A stretch of 64,000 nt of DNA from Qipengyuania sp. YIM B01966 (GTDB lineage: Bacteria; Pseudomonadota; Alphaproteobacteria; Sphingomonadales; Sphingomonadaceae): contig NZ_JADMNM010000002.1 of assembly GCF_016461955.1 (NCBI RefSeq), forward strand, positions 186,001-250,000, given 5' to 3'. Below are positions 54,573 to 64,000 of this stretch, one piece after another (the stretch's first letter is position 1; each line of letters opens with the position of its first letter). Below the pieces are notes generated by a model that was given only the letters and a program-made list of their open reading frames with translations, searched no databases and was not told the DNA's origin. The position numbers and the translations under genes are program-made.

Positions 54573-56524
54573 TGGTTCGCCGCCTTCGGGCTAGGGAGCT
54601 GGGTGGCGTTCACGTCCACCTCGCCTTCTTCGTGGCCGGGCACGCCGTCGAAGAAGCTGTAGATCGCCGCCTGCAGCTCGGCGATGGCGAAGGGCTGGCC
54701 GCTGGTCTTGGTCAGCGCAATCGCATCGACCAGATACTGGTCGCGCAGCACGGTCTTGAACTGGCCGGTGTTCATTTCAGGCACCAGCACCTTGTCAAAC
54801 CCGCGCAGCAGATCGCCGAGATTGCCCGGCAGCGGCCAGATGTGGCGCAAATGGATGTGGCTGACCGACAGCCCCTTGGCCCGCGCGCGGCGCACCGCCT
54901 GGTGGATCGGGCCATAGGTGCTGCCCCAGCCCACGACCGCCAGCTTGCCGCTTTCCTCGCCCAGACACACCTGCTGATCGGGCACCATGATGCCTTCGAC
55001 CTTGCCCTTGCGCGCGTCGGTCATCGCCTGATGGTTGGCGGGTGAATAATCGATATGCCCGGTGTCGGCCGCTTTCTCGATCCCGCCGATGCGGTGCATC
55101 AGGCCGGGCGTGCCGGGCTTGATCCACGGCCGCGCGCCCTTGCCATCGCGGGCATAGGGGTGGAGCACGTCGCCGGCGTTCTTTTCAGCAAAGAAGCGCG
55201 CCGGAAACTCAGCATAGCTGGCCGGATCGGGCACCTTCCACGGTTCGGCGGCGTTGGCGATATAGCCATCGGTCAGCAGCATCACCGGGGTCATGTATTC
55301 CACCGCGATCCGGCACGCCTCGATCGCGCAGTCGAACGCATCGCCGGGGCTGCGCGCGGCGATCACCGGCATCGGCGCATCGCCATTGCGGCCATAGACA
55401 GCCTGATAGAGATCGCTCTGCTCGGTCTTGGTCGGCAGGCCGGTGCTCGGCCCGCCACGCTGCGAATTGACGATCACCAGCGGCAGCTCGGTCATGATCG
55501 CAAGACCCATCGCCTCGGTCTTCAGCGCGATGCCCGGCCCCGACGACGAGGTCACGCCCAGCTGCCCGGCATAGGACGCGCCGATCGCGGCGCAGATCGC
55601 GGCAATCTCGTCCTCGGCCTGGAAAGTGGTGACGCCGAACTGCTTCAGCCGCACGAGATGATGCAGGATCGAACTTGCGGGCGTGATCGGATAGCCGCCG
55701 AAGAACATCGGCAGATGCGCCAGCTGCGCGCCCGCCACCAGCCCGAGGCTGATCGCCTCGGCCCCGGTGATGGTGCGATAAAGGCCCGACGCCGAGGGCA
55801 CCGGATCGACATGGACCTGCCGCAGCGGGCCGGACAGCTCGGCCGTCTCGCCATAGGCATGGCCGGCATCCAGCGCGGCGATATTGGCATCGGCCAGCAC
55901 CGGGTTCTTGGCGAATTTCTGCCGCAGCCAATCGTGCAGGGGCGCGCGCGGCCGGTCGAACATCCACAGCGCGAGGCCCAGCGTCCACATGTTCTTGCAG
56001 CGCAGCGCCTCCTTGTTGCCAAGGCCGAAGGGCTTCACCGCTTCCATCGTCAGCGCCGAGATATCGAAGGCAAGCAGGTCGAACTTGCCGAGCGTATCGT
56101 CTTCGAGCGGATTGTGATCGTATTTCGCCTTGTCGAGGTTCCGCCGGGTGAACTCGCCGCTGTCGGCAATCACCAGCCCGCCAGGTTTGAGTGCGGCGAG
56201 GTTCACCTTGAGCGCGGCCGGGTTCATCGCCACCAACACATCGGGCGCATCGCCGGCGGTGTCGATCTCGGTCGAACCGAAATTGATCTGGAACGCCGAC
56301 ACGCCGAACAGCGTCCCCTGCGGCGCGCGGATTTCCGCCGGAAAGTCGGGGAAGGTGGCGAGGTCGTTGCCGGCCAGCGCGGTGGACAGGGTGAACTGCC
56401 CGCCGGTCAGCTGCATGCCGTCGCCGCTATCGCCGGCAAAGCGGACCACCACCGCTTCGGGGGCGGAGGTGGTCGCCACCGAGGCGGGTTTCGATCCGGG
56501 ATCGGGGGCGGTCAGGCTCGCCAT
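54569..56524 (-). CDS. korA: 2-oxoacid:acceptor oxidoreductase, fused gamma-alpha subunit
   Basis: A 651-aa protein in which the gamma domain (AVVVRFAGDSGDGMQLTGGQFTLS, about 25-210) is fused to the alpha domain (FGGYPITPASSILHHLVRLKQFGVTTFQAEDEIAAICAAIGASYAG) as in KorA-type enzymes. TPP/CoA-site segments TSSSGPGIALKTEA and VNSQRGGPSTGLPTKTEQSDL are present. ATG 56524 has an AAGGA ribosome-binding site. The ferredoxin partner is not encoded in the window. It diverges from the esterase gene. Confidence 0.94.
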
Positions 56525-56635
56525 GAAAAGTCCTTGTTTGCACCGTGCCGGGTGGCGGTATGCCCGCGCAGGCGCGGCGGCAATCAAGTTTTTCTCTGGC
56601 GCAGCGAAATTGTCGAGTGCAAAAACCCCCGCCCT

Positions 56636-56647
56636 CTTGCTAGCAAG
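56636..56647. promoter_or_regulatory. 12-bp perfect palindrome upstream of esterase gene
   Basis: CTTGCTAGCAAG, a perfect dyad 34 bases upstream of the HSL-type hydrolase ATG and in the divergent region with korA. The position suits an operator. No regulator gene is adjacent, so the factor is unknown. Confidence 0.3.
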
Positions 56648-56681
56648 TGGCAAACAGCAACCTTAACGAGAGGATCAGTCG

Positions 56682-57641
56682 ATGGCCAACACCGAACACT
56701 ATGTCCGCGACGATGTCCGCAGCTTCCTCCAGATGCTCGAACAGATCGGCCGGCCAGGGGTCGAGGAATTGCCGGTGGAAGAAGGGCGCGCCTCGATGCG
56801 GACGCTGAATGCCATGGCCGAAGCGGATGCGCAGGATTTGCCGGTCATCCGCGATCTGACCTGCCCCGGCCCGGCGGGGGAGATTCCGCTGCGGCTGTAT
56901 GATGCGCGCGAAACGCGCGAAGCTGGCCCGGTGGTGGTGTTCATCCACGGCGGCGGGTTCGTGATCGGCGACCTCGAGGTCTATCACAATCTCTGCACCG
57001 AGATTGCCCACCAGCTCGACCTGCCGGTGGTGTCAGTCGATTACCGGCTGGCGCCCGAACACCCCTTCCCCGCCGCGCCCGACGATTGCGAGGCCGCCGC
57101 GCGCTGGATCGCAGGTTCGCCGGCCGAGCTGGGCCGCCAGGTGACCGGGCTGGTCATCACCGGCGATAGCGCGGGCGGCAACCTCACCATTGTCACCACC
57201 AACCAGCTGATTGCCGACCCGGCAGCGGTGCCGGTGCTGGTGCAGGCGCCGATCTATCCGGTGGCTGACGATATTTCGCAGCACCGCTCGTTCGCCGATT
57301 TTGCCGAGGGGTTCCTGCTGACCGGCGCGGCGATGGCGTGGTTCTCGGCGCAATATGCCGGCGATCCCGGCGACCCGCGCCATACGCCGATGGTCGGCGA
57401 TTGCAGCAATACCCCGCCCACCGTGTTGTGCACCGCCGGGCTCGATCCCTTGCGCGATTCGGGGCGGAATTACGCCGCCCACCTGATCCAGAACGGGACG
57501 GATGTGGCTTATCTCGAATTTCCCGGCACGATTCACGGTTTCATGACATTGCGTAAGGCGATCCCTGGCGGGCAGAAGGACCTGGCGCATTTTCTCGGCG
57601 CGATCGATGCGATGCTCGACCGGCATCATCCGCGCGTCTGA
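56682..57641 (+). CDS. Alpha/beta hydrolase, HSL family esterase/lipase
   Basis: Cytoplasmic esterase of 319 aa. The oxyanion-hole HGGGFVIGD, the YRLAPEHPFPAAPDD region, the nucleophile elbow GDSAGG, Asp in GLDPLRDSG and His in GTIHGFM make a full hormone-sensitive-lipase-type catalytic triad. It likely hydrolyses short-chain esters. ATG 56682 follows an AGAGGA ribosome-binding site. No signal peptide. Confidence 0.95.
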   Translation: MANTEHYVRDDVRSFLQMLEQIGRPGVEELPVEEGRASMRTLNAMAEADAQDLPVIRDLTCPGPAGEIPLRLYDARETREAGPVVVFIHGGGFVIGDLEVYHNLCTEIAHQLDLPVVSVDYRLAPEHPFPAAPDDCEAAARWIAGSPAELGRQVTGLVITGDSAGGNLTIVTTNQLIADPAAVPVLVQAPIYPVADDISQHRSFADFAEGFLLTGAAMAWFSAQYAGDPGDPRHTPMVGDCSNTPPTVLCTAGLDPLRDSGRNYAAHLIQNGTDVAYLEFPGTIHGFMTLRKAIPGGQKDLAHFLGAIDAMLDRHHPRV

Positions 57642-57659
57642 ACGAAGGATGTGAAACTT

Positions 57660-58133
57660 GTGAGCGAACTGGGTTACCGCCCGTGCGTGGGCATCATGCT
57701 GGTCAATTCCGCCGGCAAGGTGTTTGTCGGCCGGCGGGTCGACAATCGCGAGGGCGATTGGTGGCAGATGCCGCAGGGCGGGGTGGACGAAGGCGAAGAG
57801 CTGGAAGGGGCTGTCCTGCGCGAGCTGGGCGAGGAAACGGGCCTTGCGCCCGACAAGGTCGTGCTGCTGAAGCGCATGAGCGAGGATATCGCCTACGATC
57901 TGCCCGACGAGCTGCAGGGCAAGCTGTGGGGGGGCCGCTATCGGGGGCAGCGGCAGACCTGGTTCCTCGCGCGGTTCACTGGCGAAGACGATGATATCCG
58001 CCTCGACGCGCATCAGCCGGCCGAATTCGACGCCTGGCAATGGATCGATCCCGAACAGCTGCCCGAAATGATCGTGCCGTTCAAGAAACGCGTCTATCGC
58101 GCTGTTCTGGAAGAGTTTCGCGAGCTGGTCTGA
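57660..58133 (+). CDS. rppH: RNA pyrophosphohydrolase
   Basis: Nudix hydrolase of 157 aa that removes pyrophosphate from mRNA 5' ends to trigger decay. The box G40-x5-E46-x7-REL-x-EE-x-GL is complete (from GGVDEGEE to ETGL), and the N-terminus SELGYRPCVGIMLVN is typical. GTG 57660, 10 bases after GGA, is favoured over GTG 57651, which lies right on the ribosome-binding site. RNase E, encoded at the other end of the window, is a functional partner in RNA decay. Confidence 0.93.
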   Translation: MSELGYRPCVGIMLVNSAGKVFVGRRVDNREGDWWQMPQGGVDEGEELEGAVLRELGEETGLAPDKVVLLKRMSEDIAYDLPDELQGKLWGGRYRGQRQTWFLARFTGEDDDIRLDAHQPAEFDAWQWIDPEQLPEMIVPFKKRVYRAVLEEFRELV

Positions 58134-58137
58134 GGCG

Positions 58138-58641
58138 TCAGTTCTGCGTCACCTGGGTTTGCGGCAGCACGCTTTCGGCCGCGACCATGCGCGGCTGCGG
58201 CCCGCGGGCGAGCGCCGCGTCGAGCGCCGCGGTTTCCGGGCAGCGCGCGCCGCACAGACTTTGCAGGCGGGCCAGATTGCGGCGCGCCTTTTCGACCGCG
58301 CCCTTCTCGACCATCGCCGCGCCTTCGCCCGAAATCGCGGCGAGATTGTCCGGCTCGCGGCGCAGCGCTTCGCGGTAGAAGGCGATGGCGCGGCCTTGCA
58401 GGTTCTCGCGCCGGGCCGCTTCGGCGAGATCGAGCAGCAGCGCGGTGTAGCCGGGATCGACCGCCAGCGCGGCTTCGAAGGCGTCGATTGCGCCTTGCAC
58501 ATTGCCCGCGGCCAGCGCGGTACGGCCCTGCTGCTGCAACGTCACCGCGCGCGGATCGGGCGCAGCCGGCGCGCTGTTGCCAACGCTGGCGGTAACCGCC
58601 ACGAACAGCGACAGGGCAGCGGCAACCGAGGCAAAGCGCAT
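58138..58641 (-). CDS. Tetratricopeptide repeat protein, secreted
   Basis: A 167-aa protein with a Sec signal peptide (MRFASVAAALSLFVAVTASVGNSA) and about three TPR units (GRTALAAGNVQGAIDAFEAALAVDPGY; AEAARRENLQGRAIAFYREALRREPDN; GAAMVEKGAVEKARRNLARLQSLC). A pair of cysteines in LCGARCPE could form a disulfide. Periplasmic scaffold; no specific function can be given. A good AAGGAG ribosome-binding site precedes ATG 58641. The 3' end is 4 bases from rppH. Confidence 0.85.
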   Translation of the reverse strand: MRFASVAAALSLFVAVTASVGNSAPAAPDPRAVTLQQQGRTALAAGNVQGAIDAFEAALAVDPGYTALLLDLAEAARRENLQGRAIAFYREALRREPDNLAAISGEGAAMVEKGAVEKARRNLARLQSLCGARCPETAALDAALARGPQPRMVAAESVLPQTQVTQN

Positions 58642-58702
58642 CACGAACTCCTTGATGGCGGCAGGGTCAGGTAATCGGTGTGCAGCCATGAACGCGCGAT
58701 TA

Positions 58703-61401
<2,699 letters not shown>

Positions 61402-61404
61402 TCA

Positions 61405-61418
61405 GCCGCTAGTGCGGC
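61405..61418. terminator. Weak hairpin between M28 peptidase and guaB
   Basis: Stem GCCGC-TAGT-GCGGC, 5 bp with a 4-base loop, lying 11 bases after the M28 peptidase stop on the minus strand and upstream of guaB. It lacks a T-tract. At most it is a weak terminator or mRNA 3'-end structure. Confidence 0.25.
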
Positions 61419-61428
61419 GGCCACAGGC

Positions 61429-62940
61429 TTACTGGGCAGAGGGGCTGGCGCTGGCCGGCCAGCGCGCCGGATCGGCGAACAGGCGCACCAGATCGAGGTT
61501 GAGCAGCGTGTCCTGCGCCGCCCCGCCCAGTTCGATTCCCTGCGGCACATCGCTCGCCTGATGATAACGCTGCTCGACAAAGCGGGCGAAGCGCGTCTCG
61601 TCGGCAAAGGCACTGGTGACGACGACTGCGGGCACATCGCGCCCGAGCAGCACCCAGCCATCCTGCCGGCGCAAGTAGCGGCTGGCATAATCATTATCGC
61701 CCAGCGCCCGGCCCTGCCGCGCGGCGGCGGCGGCGATCGCCCCGTCGAGCCCGGTCATGCGGGCGCCAATAATGGCGACCGCGCTGCCGCGCGGGGCCAC
61801 CGCGATGGTATCGAGGTTGAGCGCGGCTACGATTGTGCCCAGCGGCAGCGCGGGATTGCGGACAAAGGCATGCGCGCCGAGCAGGCCCCATTCCTCGGCC
61901 GTGGTGGCGAGGAAATAGACGTCGCGATCGGGTCGCGGCCCGGCGGCGAGGCGGCGGGCGATCTCGCTCATAGCGGCCACCCCGCTGGCATTGTCCACCG
62001 CACCGCGGCAGAGCGGACTTTGCGCGCCCGGCGCACAGGTGCCGAAATGGTCCCAATGGGCCATCACCAACACCGCGCCGGCATCCGGCCGGCGCCCGGG
62101 CAGCTTGCCAATCAGATTATGCGTCCGCACCGTTCCGGGGGTTGAATTTGCCTCGATGGTTATCTGCAGCGGCAGGCGCACGCCCGCAAACCCCGCCCTG
62201 CGCGCATCGCGCATCCGCTGGGACAGCGCCGGATCGCCCATCACCCGCGCGAGCCCGCCCTGGGTGATAAACCCATCGACCAGATCGCCTTCCTGCCCCG
62301 CCAGCGCATAGGTGCCGCGATGGCGCAGATCGGCCAGCGTGGTCAGCGCACGGGCATCGCGCACCAGCCCCAGCACCGCCGCCGCGCCCGCCGCGTAATA
62401 GGCGTCGCGCCGGGTGGGATCGTCTTCCCCGCCCCAATCCATCACCACCACCCGCCCGGCGATGGCTGCCGGCCCTACCGCATCGGCGCGCGCCGGGCCG
62501 ACATAGAGGACCGGCGCCGCCGCCAGCAGCGCACGCGGTCCGACAGTGAAGGCCCGGCCCTCGTCCGCCGCCAGCGTCACCGCACGGCCGCCCGACAGCA
62601 ACGTCACCCGGCTCGACGCGGGCACGCTGAGCGTCAGATCGACCGGGGCAAACCATGGATTGGCCGGATCGTTAGTGCCCGATTCGAGCCCGAATCCCTG
62701 CCATTCCCGGACCAGATAGCGCAACGTCTGCTGCTCGCCGTCGGTGCCCGGCCGCCGACCGCCAAAGGCATCGCTGGCAAGCACGTCGATCCGCGCCCGC
62801 AGCGCCTGTTCGACGGCATCCAGTTCGGCCGCCTCGCGCGACGGAGCGGCATTGCGCGGCCCCGCCCCGCCCGCCGCGCATCCGGACAGCAGAGCCAGCG
62901 CCGCTGTGGCGGCGAGCGCGTTATTCAGCCGTCCAGCCAC
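61429..62940 (-). CDS. M28 family zinc peptidase, lipoprotein
   Basis: A 503-aa predicted lipoprotein (LAATAALALLSGC) with a PA-like insert (about 150-260) and an M28 aminopeptidase domain. Zinc-ligand segments VLVMAHWDHFG, GAVDNASGVAAM, ATTAEEWGLLGAHAF and YHQASDVPQG are all present, so it should be active. It probably trims peptides in the periplasm. GTG 62940 overlaps the 3-hydroxybutyrate dehydrogenase gene by 20 bases. Confidence 0.92.
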   Translation of the reverse strand: MAGRLNNALAATAALALLSGCAAGGAGPRNAAPSREAAELDAVEQALRARIDVLASDAFGGRRPGTDGEQQTLRYLVREWQGFGLESGTNDPANPWFAPVDLTLSVPASSRVTLLSGGRAVTLAADEGRAFTVGPRALLAAAPVLYVGPARADAVGPAAIAGRVVVMDWGGEDDPTRRDAYYAAGAAAVLGLVRDARALTTLADLRHRGTYALAGQEGDLVDGFITQGGLARVMGDPALSQRMRDARRAGFAGVRLPLQITIEANSTPGTVRTHNLIGKLPGRRPDAGAVLVMAHWDHFGTCAPGAQSPLCRGAVDNASGVAAMSEIARRLAAGPRPDRDVYFLATTAEEWGLLGAHAFVRNPALPLGTIVAALNLDTIAVAPRGSAVAIIGARMTGLDGAIAAAAARQGRALGDNDYASRYLRRQDGWVLLGRDVPAVVVTSAFADETRFARFVEQRYHQASDVPQGIELGGAAQDTLLNLDLVRLFADPARWPASASPSAQ

Positions 62941-63676
62941 CGTCGATCGAATAATTGGCGCCGGTGATATTGCCCGCTTCGGGCCGGCAGAGGAACGCGG
63001 CAAGCGCGCCGACCTCGTCCGGCTGGACGAAACGTTTGGTCGGCTGCTTGGCCAGCAGCACGTCGTTGATCACCTGCTCGCGGCTCAGCCCGCGCGCGGC
63101 CATCGTATCGGGGATCTGGTTTTCGACCAGCGACGTCCAGACATAGCCGGGGCTAATGCAATTGGCGGTGATGCCGGTCTGCGCCAGTTCCAGCGCCAGC
63201 GTCTTGGTGAGGCCGGCGATGCCGTGCTTGGCCGCGACATAGGCCGATTTGAACGGCGAGGCGGTGAGCGAATGGGCGCTGGCGGTGTTGATGATCCGCC
63301 CCCATCCGGCCGCTTTCATGTGCGGCACCGAAATGCGCGCGGTGTGGAATGCGGCGGTGAGGTTGAGCGCGATGATCGCGTCCCACTTGTCGACCGGAAA
63401 TTCGTCGACCGGCGCGACGTGCTGCATCCCGGCGTTGTTGACCAGAATGTCGACCGGGCCGGCGCCCGCCATCAACTCCTCGCACCCGGCGCGTGTGGTG
63501 AGGTCGGCGTTGACGTGATCGGCGCCAAGCTCGCCGGTCAGTCGGGCGATCAGCGCCTCGTCGCCGAAGCCGTTGAGCACGATCGCCGCGCCCTCGCGGT
63601 GCAGCGCCTGCGCAATGGCGAGACCGATCCCCGATGTGGAACCGGTGACCAGCGCACGCTTGCCGGAAAGGAACAT
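62921..63676 (-). CDS. 3-hydroxybutyrate dehydrogenase
   Basis: Short-chain dehydrogenase of 251 aa of the BDH type, NAD-dependent, converting 3-hydroxybutyrate to acetoacetate (polyhydroxybutyrate/ketone-body use). TGSTSGIGLAIAQAL is the cofactor motif; NNAGMQHVAPVDEFP, NTASAHSLTASPFKSAYVAAKHG (catalytic Ser, Tyr, Lys) and LAKQPTKRFVQPDE match the family. ATG 63676 is used because it has GGGGG 5 bases upstream; ATG 63688 is possible. Confidence 0.93.
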   Translation of the reverse strand: MFLSGKRALVTGSTSGIGLAIAQALHREGAAIVLNGFGDEALIARLTGELGADHVNADLTTRAGCEELMAGAGPVDILVNNAGMQHVAPVDEFPVDKWDAIIALNLTAAFHTARISVPHMKAAGWGRIINTASAHSLTASPFKSAYVAAKHGIAGLTKTLALELAQTGITANCISPGYVWTSLVENQIPDTMAARGLSREQVINDVLLAKQPTKRFVQPDEVGALAAFLCRPEAGNITGANYSIDGGWTAE

Positions 63677-63714
63677 CGGACCCCCCATAGTGTTAGCCTG
63701 TCACAAGGATGGAT

Positions 63715-63738
63715 CAGGCGACGCGACACAGGCGACGC
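63715..63738. repeat. Tandem direct repeat in divergent region before ypfJ-like gene
   Basis: CAGGCGACGC at 63715-63724 and again at 63729-63738, separated by GACA, a 14-base period. It lies in the 123-base region between divergent 3-hydroxybutyrate dehydrogenase and metallopeptidase genes. It could be a regulator site or chance in GC-rich DNA. Confidence 0.4.
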
Positions 63739-63799
63739 TGGCGTTCACCCATGATCCGCGCCATAACGCGCACGACGCGTCTGTCTAAGGGGAAAGTGC

Positions 63800-64000
63800 A
63801 TGCGGCTGAATCCGTTCGATCCGTCGAATATCCGTGTTGGATCGGGCGGTGGCGGTGGTTTCCCGGGCGGTGCCGGCGGCGGGGTCGGTTGCGGTGCGAT
63901 CGTCATCGCGCTGATCGGGGCGCTGGTGTTCGGGATCGATCCTGGCACTACGCTCGGCACGATCGATGCGGTCCAGCAGGGCACCGGCGGCGGCGGCCAG
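63800..64000 (+). CDS. YpfJ-type neutral zinc metallopeptidase, N-terminal part (runs off window)
   Basis: The first 67 residues of a membrane-anchored putative neutral zinc metallopeptidase. It starts MRLNPFDPSNIRVG, then a Gly-rich stretch, one transmembrane segment (CGAIVIALIGALVFGI) and DPGTTLG, then Gln/Gly-rich sequence. This N-terminal layout is typical of YpfJ proteins; the HExxH motif would be beyond the window. A strong AAGGGGA ribosome-binding site precedes ATG 63800. Confidence 0.8.
   Translation, partial: MRLNPFDPSNIRVGSGGGGGFPGGAGGGVGCGAIVIALIGALVFGIDPGTTLGTIDAVQQGTGGGGQ

Noticed and set aside
55055-56902. Open frame of 615 codons opposite korA
   Set aside because: Antisense shadow with Arg/His/Gln-rich composition; it also runs into the start of the esterase gene.

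Overview
The window is a gene-dense, GC-rich stretch of an alphaproteobacterial chromosome. The exosortase A (XrtA) exopolysaccharide gene set, the alphaproteobacterial type of LexA box, and the overall gene content point to Sphingomonadales, most likely Erythrobacteraceae. That placement is inferred from gene families and not from a marker-gene comparison. I see no rRNA, tRNA, CRISPR array, insertion sequence, integrase or phage gene. No gene-free stretch exceeds about 160 bases. Neighbouring genes very often overlap by 4 bases (ATGA or GTGA), and several convergent pairs share stop-codon bases.

Layout. 1-1376: 3' part of the RNase E gene. 1431-5445: a small surface-polymer group (methyltransferase, MobA-like nucleotidyltransferase, Wzx-type flippase, divergent CDP-glycerol-type glycerophosphotransferase). 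5472-7824: sdhB, a hotdog thioesterase and zapE. 7821-20481 (minus strand): the core XrtA polysaccharide locus, in transcription order export lipoprotein, chain-length determinant, tyrosine autokinase, outer-membrane protein, ATPase, deacetylase, FemAB-like protein, glycosyltransferase, exosortase A/EpsI, amidotransferase. 20631-26159: the exosortase-A-associated accessory set, a PLP decarboxylase and acyl-CoA ligase on minus, diverging from a GNAT/BioF2-type acyltransferase, an acyl carrier protein and hydrolases 2 and 1 on plus. This accessory set has no established biochemical function and is the best candidate here for an undescribed pathway.

26149-46593 is mostly housekeeping: an RlmD-like rRNA methyltransferase, NAD(P)H-hydrate repair, a small lipoprotein, ilvD, N-formylglutamate amidohydrolase, ispE and ETF-ubiquinone oxidoreductase on minus; a degenerate uracil-DNA-glycosylase-like protein, a lytic transglycosylase and a radical SAM protein (with a LexA-type box in front) on plus; then a GNAT enzyme, a pseudouridine synthase, an acyl-CoA ligase, dnaE, glutathione peroxidase and lolDC on minus.

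46751-64000: purF, an SDR and a PilZ protein on plus; a serine hydrolase and a cyclopropane-fatty-acid-synthase-like methyltransferase on minus; a PAP2 phosphatase converging on a membrane hydrolase; 2-oxoacid:ferredoxin oxidoreductase KorAB; an HSL-type esterase and RppH; a TPR protein, rsmB-like gene, guaB, an M28 peptidase and 3-hydroxybutyrate dehydrogenase on minus; and the first 67 codons of a YpfJ-type metallopeptidase running off the end.

Working together: the XrtA genes should assemble, length-control and export an exopolysaccharide and process tail-anchored proteins, but no PEP-CTERM substrate, priming glycosyltransferase or PrsK/PrsR regulator lies in this window. Start codons are my choices, based on overlaps, Shine-Dalgarno-like sequence and family N-termini. 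Doubtful ones are flagged.
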